NCBI GenBank assembly: GCA_019322535.1
Contig: JAHWIM010000059.1
Coordinates: 1-21,226 of the forward strand
From: Candidatus Woesearchaeota archaeon
Lineage (GTDB): Archaea; Nanobdellota; Nanobdellia; Woesearchaeales; WJKL01
DNA: 21,226 nt
Direction of reading: 5' to 3'
In this document: piece by piece, positions 1-6,662 of the stretch
How positions within the stretch are numbered: position 1 is the first letter of the stretch
Layout of the letters: each line of letters opens with the position of its first letter
Notes under the pieces: model-generated
Told to the model about the DNA's origin: nothing
The model's input: only the letters and a program-made list of their open reading frames with translations
The model's database searches: none
Made by a program: the position numbers and the translations under genes

Positions 1-54
1 GTTGATAAAGTACTGTTATCTTTCATATTAGCACCAAGAGTAGAGAACGAATAA
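1..54 (+). CDS. possible C-terminal end of an upstream gene (partial)
   Basis: Frame 1 is open from the window edge to a TAA at 52-54 and encodes 17 residues ending in RVENE. A gene end here would put the next start 33 bases downstream, which fits the compact layout. The stretch is too short to identify. A rival reading is a minus-strand gene starting at the ATG whose first base is 26, with a GGTG 5 bases upstream on that strand. Sequence to the left of the window would decide. Confidence 0.22.
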   Translation, partial: VDKVLLSFILAPRVENE

Positions 55-87
55 AGAGAAAATCCACCCCATGGATTTCTAGGAAAA

Positions 88-747
88 ATGAAAGATATTG
101 TAATAAAAGGTAAATATATTATTCATGGAATCTATCTGTTTATAATAGTTATATTGATAGTTCTGCTTTTTGCTGAAGTTTATAAGATAAGAATATGTGT
201 AAATCCTGACAAAACTAAAACAGCAACAACTTCTTCAACACCTAAAATAGTGGATATTGGTACTGGTAGAGCAGTTCAGACATCTACTCCAAGTACAACA
301 ACCTCAACTAGTTCTCAAACCACAACGCAAAATACTACAAGCACTTCCTCTAATCAAGATAATGAGAGTGATGAGCCCCCTTCAGAACCAGAAACAGCAG
401 ATCCAGGAGTAATTAAATTTACAATAACAGATATTGAATATGAAATAAAAGGAGATGATTGGGCAACAGTTACAAGCATAGAATACAAAATAGAGAATGG
501 CAAAGAAGATTTTTATCCGCTTATCCAAGTTTATCTTTTTGATAGCAATGATCCTGAGGATATTAAAAGTTTAGTGCAAGATACAATAGAGCTTCCTTTA
601 TTAGAAGAAGGAGAAGTAATCACAAAAGCAAGTACTGTTCACATCAGCTATAATGAAATAAATAGAGAAAAAACACTCAGGCTTGTTCTTAGAAATGAAC
701 TCGGAAAAGAACTAAAAGTAGCAGTTAAAAAATATGACACAGATTAA
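88..747 (+). CDS. membrane-anchored protein with Ser/Thr-rich stalk and C-terminal beta-rich domain
   Basis: I do not recognise the family. The 219-residue product has one hydrophobic segment at about residues 11-29, right after a basic N-terminus (KGKY), so it is probably an uncleaved signal anchor with the C-terminus outside the cell. Residues about 45-95 are very rich in Thr and Ser with some Pro and Gln, typical of an exposed, possibly O-glycosylated linker. This runs into a Glu/Asp/Pro-rich hinge. Residues about 108-219 alternate hydrophobic and polar residues like a beta-sandwich (FTITDIEYEI, VTSIEYKIENG) and resemble Ig-like or CARDB-like surface domains in pattern only. The start is the first ATG of the frame; only a weak AGGA lies upstream. 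It converges with the minus-strand ORF ending at 761. A cell-surface role is inferred from architecture. Confidence 0.75.
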   Translation: MKDIVIKGKYIIHGIYLFIIVILIVLLFAEVYKIRICVNPDKTKTATTSSTPKIVDIGTGRAVQTSTPSTTTSTSSQTTTQNTTSTSSNQDNESDEPPSEPETADPGVIKFTITDIEYEIKGDDWATVTSIEYKIENGKEDFYPLIQVYLFDSNDPEDIKSLVQDTIELPLLEEGEVITKASTVHISYNEINREKTLRLVLRNELGKELKVAVKKYDTD

Positions 748-760
748 GAAATAAAAGATG

Positions 761-886
761 TTAGTTAGGAACGTCTAAACTAAATAACTCTTCTTCAAAA
801 ATTTCTAAGCCGTCAGATTTGGTATTATATCTAAATATAAAATAGTTAGTCATTACCAAATCCTTGTATAACTTTGCAAATTTCAT
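761..886 (-). CDS. small hypothetical protein, 41 aa, overlapping the PRC-barrel gene
   Basis: Reading the minus strand from an ATG at 886 gives an uninterrupted 41-residue frame, MKFAKLYKDLVMTNYFIFRY followed by an acidic C-terminal half (EIFEEELFSL), ending in TAA at 761-763. Its start overlaps the stop of the PRC-barrel gene in the ATGA arrangement (883-886), the same 4-base coupling used repeatedly in this genome. It also fills the otherwise empty space up to the convergent gene end at 747. There is no signal peptide or membrane segment and no recognised family. The overlap and fit are the main support; chance is possible for an ORF this short. Confidence 0.45.
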   Translation of the reverse strand: MKFAKLYKDLVMTNYFIFRYNTKSDGLEIFEEELFSLDVPN

Positions 887-1158
887 TCTTCGCTTTCTTC
901 TTCAGAAGAGTATGATGGGACTGCTGTTTTGCTGATTATGAGAATATCTCCAATCGCTTTGACCAATTGATGAGGAACAATAACTCCTTTAGCACTGCCT
1001 AATACTTTATTTAAAAAGGAACCTTTAGTAGCTTTAACTTTCCAGCCAAAAATCTTATTTTGTGTTAAAATACTTTCCTCAATATCTCCAAAATAATCTC
1101 CAGTATCTGTAAACACTTTCATTTCATAAGTCTCAGAAATTTTTTTCATTTTCAACAT
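883..1158 (-). CDS. PRC-barrel domain protein
   Basis: The 91-residue product matches the pattern of small archaeal PRC-barrel proteins. A strand-rich N-terminal half has the typical 'V(F)xDTGxxxGxI' turn (VFTDTGDYFGDIEES, residues about 15-29). A second half is GVIVPHQLVKAIGDILIISK (residues about 58-77), corresponding to the conserved 'I(P)xxxVxxIGDvIiv' part. The C-terminus is a short Ser/Glu tail. PRC barrels are small beta-barrel modules used in RNA metabolism (RimM), photosynthetic reaction centres and many archaeal proteins of unknown role. No membrane segment is seen. The start at 1158 is supported by an AAGGTGAT ribosome binding site (1163-1170) 4 bases away, a better position than the in-frame ATG three codons on. 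It probably forms a two-gene unit with the 41-residue ORF. Confidence 0.8.
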   Translation of the reverse strand: MLKMKKISETYEMKVFTDTGDYFGDIEESILTQNKIFGWKVKATKGSFLNKVLGSAKGVIVPHQLVKAIGDILIISKTAVPSYSSEEESEE

Positions 1159-1191
1159 CTAAATCACCTTGTTTGTTTAAAAATTTTTAAG

Positions 1192-1200
1192 TATTTATAT
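1192..1200 (-). promoter_or_regulatory. TATA-like box of the PRC-barrel gene
   Basis: On the minus strand this reads ATATAAATA, about 35-42 bases before the ATG at 1158. That leaves a 5' leader just long enough for the AAGGTGAT site at 1163-1170. It shares the 94-base divergent spacer with the promoter of the TraB-family gene. Confidence 0.45.
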
Positions 1201-1222
1201 TTTTCTATATCAAAATCAAAAC

Positions 1223-1230
1223 TTTTAAAA
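1223..1230 (+). promoter_or_regulatory. TATA-like box of the TraB-family gene
   Basis: TTTTAAAA lies 23-30 bases before the ATG at 1253, and no ribosome binding site is visible between them. This spacing puts transcription start at or next to the start codon, as expected for a leaderless archaeal mRNA. Confidence 0.45.
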
Positions 1231-1252
1231 AATTTCAGTATAATTAGGATAT

Positions 1253-1978
1253 ATGCGATATAAAAATTTAACGGTAATTGGTACTTCACATATTGCAAAA
1301 CAAAGTCTAAAAGAAGTAGAATCAACAATTACCAAGCAAAAGCCAGATATTATTGCTCTAGAACTAGACCAGAAAAGATTTATTGCTCTAACGCAGGAAA
1401 AACAAAGAAAACTTAGATTAAAAGATATTAAAAGAATAGGTTTTAAAGGTCTTCTTTTTAATCTTATAGGGGCTTGGATTGAACAAAAACTAGGTAAACT
1501 TGTTGGAGTTAAACCAGGCTCAGAAATGATTCAGGCAATAAAGTTAGCAAAAAAATATAAAAAAAATATTGCCTTGATTGATCAAGATATTGAAATTACT
1601 TTACGCAGAATTTCTTCTAGTCTAACTTGGAAAGAAAAATTCAATTTTATAGTAGATATCTTAAAAGGCATTTTCTTCAAAAAATCTGAATTAAAAAAAC
1701 TAGGTATAGACAAAATTGATCTCACAAAAGTCCCAACACAAAAAGTTGTTGATAAAATAATTAAAGAAGTTAAAAAAAGATATCCAAATTTTTACCGTGT
1801 TTTAATAGAAGAAAGAAATCAAATAATGGCTTCTAACTTATATGAGCTAATGTCATTAAACCAGGACAAAAAAATTCTAGCAATTGTTGGCGCAGGCCAT
1901 GAAAAAGATATAATTAAAATAATAAAAAATCTAAAACCAGCAAAACAGGAAATATCTTATTCTTTCAACATTAAATGA
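1253..1978 (+). CDS. TraB/PrgY-family protein, short form without membrane domain
   Basis: The 241-residue protein has the hallmarks of the TraB/PrgY/Tiki-type superfamily. These are a first GxxH motif GTSH (residues 10-13) followed by a helix, then IIALELDQKRFIAL (conserved Glu and Arg), GSEMIQAI in the middle, an ERN segment, and a second GxxH motif GAGH (213-216). Superfamily members are suspected metal-dependent hydrolases or proteases; the bacterial members inhibit pheromone signalling and animal Tiki is a protease. Archaeal homologues usually carry a C-terminal multi-spanning membrane region of about 150 residues. Here the protein ends 25 residues after GAGH, with no hydrophobic segment long enough for an anchor, so it should be cytoplasmic. 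The start follows a TATA-like box with leaderless spacing. The family is well supported; the substrate is unknown. Confidence 0.82.
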   Translation: MRYKNLTVIGTSHIAKQSLKEVESTITKQKPDIIALELDQKRFIALTQEKQRKLRLKDIKRIGFKGLLFNLIGAWIEQKLGKLVGVKPGSEMIQAIKLAKKYKKNIALIDQDIEITLRRISSSLTWKEKFNFIVDILKGIFFKKSELKKLGIDKIDLTKVPTQKVVDKIIKEVKKRYPNFYRVLIEERNQIMASNLYELMSLNQDKKILAIVGAGHEKDIIKIIKNLKPAKQEISYSFNIK

Positions 1979-1990
1979 TTGATAAGAAAA

Positions 1991-1997
1991 TTTATAA
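1991..1997 (+). promoter_or_regulatory. TATA-like box of the site-2-protease-like gene
   Basis: TTTATAAA-type sequence lies 26-32 bases before the ATG at 2023 and no ribosome binding site lies between, so the spacing fits a leaderless mRNA. Confidence 0.5.
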
Positions 1998-2022
1998 AGA
2001 TTAAAATCAGAAACAACTTAAA

Positions 2023-2772
2023 ATGTCAGAGATGTTAGACCGTATCAAAAAATATTTTAGTTTTGATATTGAAGAACTTAAAAGTGTTGCAGTTGGTTCT
2101 CTAATCATAGGATTTATGATTTCTTTTGGAGAATGGGGTGTAGGAAAATTTGATTTCTTCTATGGTTTATACCATTTAGTTGGTGGAATCCTAATAGCTG
2201 CTGCAAGCATATTATTCCATGTTTCTGCGCAAAAAATACTAGGCTTAAGATTAGGATTTACTACAAAATATAAAATGTGGTGGTATGGTTTACTAATTGG
2301 CTTGATTATAACATTCATAACAAATGGTAAAATTTGGTGGATAATAATTCCAGGCGGTGTTACGTGTTCTATAATTGGAAAATATAGGCTTGGAAAATTC
2401 AGGTATGGTTTGAACTATATTGCTTTAGGATTTATCGGAATAATAGGCCCTCTTGCAAGTATAATCTTTGGAACAATTTTTAAAAATCTTGATATATTTC
2501 TAAGTATAACTCATCCATTAATTAATAAAATTTTTATTTTTAACCTTGTTTATGCTATTTGTACAATGTTGCCAATACCTCCATTAGATGGTCATTTAAC
2601 TTTTTTTGCTTCAAGAGTTTGGTATGTTTTCCTTTTTTCACTAATATTTGTTTATGCAGTCCTAATTATCTTATTTTCAATCTATTCATGGATTATTGCA
2701 CTAGCAATGGGTGGATTAATAGTTCTTCTTTACTACATATTTTATGAAAGATTGGCGTGGCCAGGACCATGA
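2023..2772 (+). CDS. site-2 protease (M50)-like membrane protein with degenerate HExxH
   Basis: This 249-residue protein has about six hydrophobic segments. Its layout follows archaeal site-2 protease (peptidase M50) proteins. A membrane helix carries the zinc motif position FHVSAQKILGLRLG (residues 65-78), a PGG motif sits at 110-112, and a later helix ends in LPIPPLDGH (183-191), matching the conserved 'NLLPxPPLDGG' with its zinc-binding Asp at 189. In active M50 enzymes the first motif is HExxH. Here His66 remains, but the catalytic Glu is Val67 and the second His is Gln70, so intramembrane proteolysis by the usual mechanism looks unlikely. The next gene overlaps by 4 bases (ATGA at 2769-2772). 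It may be a pseudoprotease with a binding or chaperone role. The fold assignment is fairly good; the loss of activity is inferred. Confidence 0.7.
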   Translation: MSEMLDRIKKYFSFDIEELKSVAVGSLIIGFMISFGEWGVGKFDFFYGLYHLVGGILIAAASILFHVSAQKILGLRLGFTTKYKMWWYGLLIGLIITFITNGKIWWIIIPGGVTCSIIGKYRLGKFRYGLNYIALGFIGIIGPLASIIFGTIFKNLDIFLSITHPLINKIFIFNLVYAICTMLPIPPLDGHLTFFASRVWYVFLFSLIFVYAVLIILFSIYSWIIALAMGGLIVLLYYIFYERLAWPGP

Positions 2773-3128
2773 AAAAACTAAACAAAAAAGCAATGGTGGA
2801 CATTGGAACAGTTTTATGGAAACAGTGGGCAGAAGTATTTTTCATAATTTTATTACTGATTGGTTTTCTTATAGCAGTTTCAATTAAAAGTGCAGCTATG
2901 AATTATGTGGTCATATTCTTAGGCGGTCTAATGGCAGGAAGACTTCTCTACGAAAAAAAAGGCAAACAACCAATATTTGCTTTCTTCTTAATCATAGTTG
3001 GTTTCTTGTTTGGTTATATGCTTGGCTCATTTGCAGTTAATAAAAAATTAATAGTCATTTTCTTTATTGCAGGCACACTTGCAAGCTATTATATTCACAA
3101 AAAAGGATATATCAAAATTTTGCAGTAA
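2769..3128 (+). CDS. small multi-spanning membrane protein
   Basis: I do not recognise the family. From the ATG at 2769 the product is 119 residues. I prefer this start to the GTG at 2757 because it forms the 4-base ATGA overlap with the preceding stop. A short basic N-terminus (MKKLNKKAM) is followed by about four hydrophobic segments: EVFFIILLLIGFLIAVSI, an AAMNYVVIFLGGLMAG stretch, FAFFLIIVGFLFGYMLGSFA, and LIVIFFIAGTLASYYI. Positively charged loops lie between them (EKKGKQ, NKK, HKKGYIK). No catalytic motif is visible. Translational coupling to the site-2-protease-like gene upstream and direct abutment with a small coiled-coil ORF downstream suggest that the three act in one membrane complex; this is inference. 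Confidence 0.7.
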   Translation: MKKLNKKAMVDIGTVLWKQWAEVFFIILLLIGFLIAVSIKSAAMNYVVIFLGGLMAGRLLYEKKGKQPIFAFFLIIVGFLFGYMLGSFAVNKKLIVIFFIAGTLASYYIHKKGYIKILQ

Positions 3129-3308
3129 ATGGTAACAAAAGAAGAATTAGGGCAGTTAATCTCTGAATTTGAATCACTTAGAGATATGACTATAGAAGAA
3201 TTGACAAAAATCAGAACAGATCTAGAGACAGTAAAAGAAGATTTTGAAGACCTTAAAAGAGAACTTGAAGGAAGTGCAAAAATCTCTTTGAAAAAGAGAA
3301 TAGGTTAG
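3129..3308 (+). CDS. small charged helical protein, 59 aa
   Basis: An ATG immediately after the stop of the membrane protein gene opens a 59-residue frame ending in TAG at 3306-3308. The protein is strongly charged with regularly spaced hydrophobics (LGQLISEFESL, MTIEELTKIRTDLETV, FEDLKRELEG) and should form a long amphipathic helix or coiled coil. It ends in a basic patch (LKKRIG). No membrane segment or known domain is recognised. The zero-base junction with the gene before, the continuous heptad-like pattern and the promoter of the next gene beginning only after its stop all support a real gene. It may be a soluble partner of the upstream membrane proteins. Confidence 0.6.
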   Translation: MVTKEELGQLISEFESLRDMTIEELTKIRTDLETVKEDFEDLKRELEGSAKISLKKRIG

Positions 3309-3332
3309 CACTGGACATCTTTACATAAACTA

Positions 3333-3340
3333 TTTAAATA
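3333..3340 (+). promoter_or_regulatory. TATA-like box of hef
   Basis: TTTAAATA lies 21-28 bases before the ATG at 3361, with no ribosome binding site between. This is leaderless spacing and separates hef transcriptionally from the membrane cassette upstream. Confidence 0.5.
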
Positions 3341-3360
3341 AAATTTCTTTCTAGTAATTA

Positions 3361-5574
3361 ATGCTTAAAGACTTTAAGCCAAGGTTATACCAAGAAACAA
3401 TTCTTGCAACATCTGTAAACAACAACACTTTAGTTGTACTTCCAACAGGGATGGGAAAAACAGCCATCTCAATGATGCTTGCAGTTCAAAGATTTAAACA
3501 ATATCCAAATTCAAAAGTCCTCATACTTGCTCCAACAAGGCCCTTAGTCGAGCAGCATATTGAAACCTTCAAAAAATTTCTTGAATTGCCAGAAGAACAA
3601 TTTGCAGTATTTACAGGCATGATCAAACCAGAAAAAAGAGCAGAGCTTTGGAAAACCTCAAAAATAATCTTCTCAACACCGCAAGGGTTAGAAAATGATA
3701 TAATAACAGGAAGAATTAACCTAGAAGAAACCTCATTATTAGTTTTTGATGAAGCTCATAGGGCAGTAGGAAATTATGCTTATGTTTTTGTTGCAAAACA
3801 ATACTATAAAAAAGCAGAATATCCAAGAATCTTAGCATTAACTGCTTCTCCAGGATCTGACCTAGAAAAAATCCAGGAAGTAACAAAAAACCTCCATATA
3901 GAAAAAGTTGAAGTAAGAACAGATAAAGATCCTGACGTCAAACCATATATAAAAGAAATAAACATCGAATGGATAAAAGTTAATCTTCCTCCTCCATTTG
4001 AACAAATACAAAGATTCCTAAAGAATATTATTCACGACAGAACTTCAAAACTAAAAAAATGGGGAATCCTTCAAAGAAAAAATATTAGTTTTGTAAACAA
4101 AACAGATTTGCTGGCATTGCAAGCACAATTAAGAGGAAGAGCAGCTGCAGGAGAAAAAAATTTTGTTTTATGGAATGCAATTTCTGTTTTAGCTGAAATA
4201 ATGAAGATCCAGCATGGTTTAGAACTTTTAGAAACTCAGGGAGTTGTGGCTCTTAGTGCATACCTAACTAAACTCCAAAAGGAGGGTTACTCTTCTAAAA
4301 CAAAAGCAGTAAAAAATATTGTTGCTGACCTAAACTTTAAATCAGCTTTAATCAAAACACAAAAAATGTATGAGCAAAGATTTCAGCATCCTAAATTAAT
4401 TGAACTCCAGAAATTAGTTGAAAAAGAAGTCAATACAAATAAAGAAATCAAAATAATAATCTTTAATCAGTATAGGGATAATGCGAAAAACATTGTTGAA
4501 GAAATAAATAAATTAGAAAATGCTTCTGCTAAATTGTTTGTAGGCCAGCAAAAAAAAGCAGAATCTGGGTTATCTCAAAAACAGCAAAAAGAAATGCTTG
4601 AACAATTTAGAAATAATGAGTTTAATGTTTTAGTTGCAACCTCTGTTGGTGAAGAAGGACTAGATATTCCAAAAGTAGATCTAGTTGTTTTTTATGAACC
4701 AATTCCTTCTGCAATAAGACACATTCAAAGAAGAGGTAGAACAGGAAGACAGGAAAAAGGGAGAGTTATTATTTTAATGACAAAAAATACAAGAGACGAA
4801 GGATATAGGTGGTCTGCACATCACAAAGAAAAAAGAATGTATAAAAATCTAACAAGTTTAAACTCTAAATTAAAATTAGAAAAACCATCATTGAGAGAAA
4901 ATCTCCAAAAATTTATTCCACAACAAAAAAAAAATAAGATAAAAATATTTGCAGATCATAGAGAAAAAGGATCTGGAATAATAAAAGAATTAATTGATAT
5001 GAATATTAATATAAAACTAGAACAATTACAAACAGCAGATTATGTTCTCAGCAGCAGATGTGGTGTTGAACTAAAAACACCTGAAGATTTTGTAAATTCT
5101 ATTATTGATGGAAGATTATTAGACCAAATAAAACAACTAAAGAATAATTTCGAAAAACCACTGATTATCATAGAAGGAGAACAAGACTTATTCTCAGTAA
5201 GAAATATCCATCCAAATGCAATTAGAGGAATGCTAGCAACAATAACAATAAGCTATGGAATTCCTATATTGTTCACAAGAAACCCAAAAGAATCAGCATC
5301 ATTGCTAAATATAATTGCAAAAAGAGAGCAAGAACAAACAGGAAATGATTTTTCAATGCATGCTGATAGAAAACCTTTAACATTAAAAGAACAGCAAGAA
5401 TACCTTATATCAGCACTGCCAAATGTTGGCCCTAACTTAGCAAAAGAACTTCTTAAAAAATTCAAAACAGCAAAAAAAATAATCAATGCAAAAGAAGACA
5501 AGTTAAAAAAAGTTGAAAAAATAGGAGATAAAAAAGCAAAGAAAATAAGAGAAGTCCTGGATTCTGAATACTAG
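3361..5574 (+). CDS. hef: Hef: archaeal FANCM/XPF-type helicase-nuclease
   Basis: Hef processes stalled replication forks and branched DNA by combining an SF2 helicase with an XPF-family nuclease. The 737-residue protein shows the whole order. Walker A LPTGMGKT is at 27-34, then APTRPLVEQH (motif Ia), DEAH at 130-133, TAS at 161-163, an inserted helical domain, and the second helicase lobe with VATSVGEEGLDIP and the QRRGRTGR motif VI. The ERCC4 nuclease domain starts near ADHRE (531-535), then DY at 560, the catalytic-site segment ELKTPED (570-576), DGRLLDQ and IRGML. Two helix-hairpin-helix motifs close the protein (LPNVGPNLAKELL, VEKIGDKKAKKI). Length is normal for Hef. The usual nuclease signature is ERKxxxD preceded by GD; here Arg is Leu571 and the Gly is Ala. 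Asp532, Glu570, Lys572 and Asp576 remain, so activity is plausible but not certain. Confidence 0.95.
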   Translation: MLKDFKPRLYQETILATSVNNNTLVVLPTGMGKTAISMMLAVQRFKQYPNSKVLILAPTRPLVEQHIETFKKFLELPEEQFAVFTGMIKPEKRAELWKTSKIIFSTPQGLENDIITGRINLEETSLLVFDEAHRAVGNYAYVFVAKQYYKKAEYPRILALTASPGSDLEKIQEVTKNLHIEKVEVRTDKDPDVKPYIKEINIEWIKVNLPPPFEQIQRFLKNIIHDRTSKLKKWGILQRKNISFVNKTDLLALQAQLRGRAAAGEKNFVLWNAISVLAEIMKIQHGLELLETQGVVALSAYLTKLQKEGYSSKTKAVKNIVADLNFKSALIKTQKMYEQRFQHPKLIELQKLVEKEVNTNKEIKIIIFNQYRDNAKNIVEEINKLENASAKLFVGQQKKAESGLSQKQQKEMLEQFRNNEFNVLVATSVGEEGLDIPKVDLVVFYEPIPSAIRHIQRRGRTGRQEKGRVIILMTKNTRDEGYRWSAHHKEKRMYKNLTSLNSKLKLEKPSLRENLQKFIPQQKKNKIKIFADHREKGSGIIKELIDMNINIKLEQLQTADYVLSSRCGVELKTPEDFVNSIIDGRLLDQIKQLKNNFEKPLIIIEGEQDLFSVRNIHPNAIRGMLATITISYGIPILFTRNPKESASLLNIIAKREQEQTGNDFSMHADRKPLTLKEQQEYLISALPNVGPNLAKELLKKFKTAKKIINAKEDKLKKVEKIGDKKAKKIREVLDSEY

Positions 5575-5587
5575 AAATAGATAAAAT

Positions 5588-5595
5588 TATATATG
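5588..5595 (+). promoter_or_regulatory. TATA-like box of the amidohydrolase/ligase pair
   Basis: TTATATAT lies 21-28 bases before the ATG at 5616, just after the hef stop codon. The spacing is leaderless, so the two genes downstream are likely a separate transcription unit. Confidence 0.45.
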
Positions 5596-5615
5596 AATAT
5601 TCTCCAATTAAAAGT

Positions 5616-6662
5616 ATGAGCTTTAATTCCGCTTTAAAAAAGATTAATCAGCCAATTAAAACAGTATATGAACGTTTTTTCTTATTCAAGATAGTAAGAG
5701 ATGCTACTCATATTCTTGCAAAAGACCTAAACGAAACCTTTGTAACTCTCCTAAAATCATACAAAATACTGGGCAGAATCCTAAATGGAACAATTGAAGA
5801 ATTCTATAAAAACAGAAACAGGGTGTGGTTTAAAAATTTCTTTGTTGAAAAAGAATTATATGAACTAGTTAAGCAAGATATTGAAGAACTTTATCCAAAA
5901 TATAAAAACACCAAAGTAATTATGACAAAAAGAGGAGTAATAATTTATGATAATTACAAAAAAAATTCTTTTAATATTTTATTAATGACTATACATTCAG
6001 GGATATGGATAGATAAAAAACTTCAAGAAAGAATGTGCCCTATACAAAGAAAAATACTTCGTGAAGAAGACATAGGAACAGACAAAATCTATAGGAAGAT
6101 TATATTAGAACAAAATGGGATTTGGATAGATAACAAACAATCAAGATTTATCTGTGACTTTAATCGTGATATGAATAATGCTATCCACACAAGCACTTCT
6201 CAAAAATGGATAGAAAAAATATGGAAAGAACCTCCAACAGAATCCCAGAAAAAATATTTACTAGAAAGCTATAAAGAATTTTATTTTACTTTAACAAGAT
6301 TAGTAGAGACTTATAGATTTAACATAATTTTTGATGCTCACTCAATGCGAAATCTACAAGGTAGGCCATCTATTAGTTTTGGCACAAAATATATTCCAAC
6401 CTTTTATCTTCCAATAGTTCACAAATTAGCTAAAAAATTCAATAATTTAGGATATGAAAAAGTAAGATTTAATTATCCATTTAAAGGAGGCTATATTCTT
6501 AATTTTTTATCAACCAAATTCCCTGATGTATTCATCTTTTCAATGGAGATTAATAAAAGATTATACTTGGACAAAACAGAAAAAATAATAAAGAAAAGAA
6601 AAGTTAAAAAACTATCAGAAAACTTACTAAAAGTATTCAAATTCGAAAAAAATGCAACTTAA
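5616..6662 (+). CDS. N-formylglutamate amidohydrolase-like enzyme
   Basis: The second half of this 348-residue protein follows the N-formylglutamate amidohydrolase (FGase) pattern. TIHSG (125-129) stands for the usual 'PHSG'. Acidic residues follow around EEDIGTD, then DFNRD (181-185, usual 'DlNR'), IIFDAHSM (237-244), ISFGT, a VRFNYPFKGGY segment (283-293, usual 'N.P..GG') and FSMEIN (308-313) with the conserved Glu311. These are the metal-binding and catalytic positions of the family, which cleaves N-acyl groups or amide bonds from amino acids such as N-formyl-Glu in zinc-dependent fashion. The first 110 residues are a basic helical extension not found in typical FGase. The next gene overlaps its 3' end by 11 bases and encodes a carboxylate-amine ligase. 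True N-formylglutamate as substrate is doubtful: nothing here suggests a histidine degradation pathway. Confidence 0.75.
   Translation: MSFNSALKKINQPIKTVYERFFLFKIVRDATHILAKDLNETFVTLLKSYKILGRILNGTIEEFYKNRNRVWFKNFFVEKELYELVKQDIEELYPKYKNTKVIMTKRGVIIYDNYKKNSFNILLMTIHSGIWIDKKLQERMCPIQRKILREEDIGTDKIYRKIILEQNGIWIDNKQSRFICDFNRDMNNAIHTSTSQKWIEKIWKEPPTESQKKYLLESYKEFYFTLTRLVETYRFNIIFDAHSMRNLQGRPSISFGTKYIPTFYLPIVHKLAKKFNNLGYEKVRFNYPFKGGYILNFLSTKFPDVFIFSMEINKRLYLDKTEKIIKKRKVKKLSENLLKVFKFEKNAT

Noticed and set aside
1..26. minus-strand ATG at 26 with a GGTG upstream
   Set aside because: Only nine codons are visible before the window edge, and the plus-strand reading of a gene end is equally possible, so no call was made.
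60..78. 7-bp inverted repeat AAATCCA/TGGATTT before the first gene
   Set aside because: There is no T-run after it for a terminator, and it is too short to stand out in AT-rich DNA.
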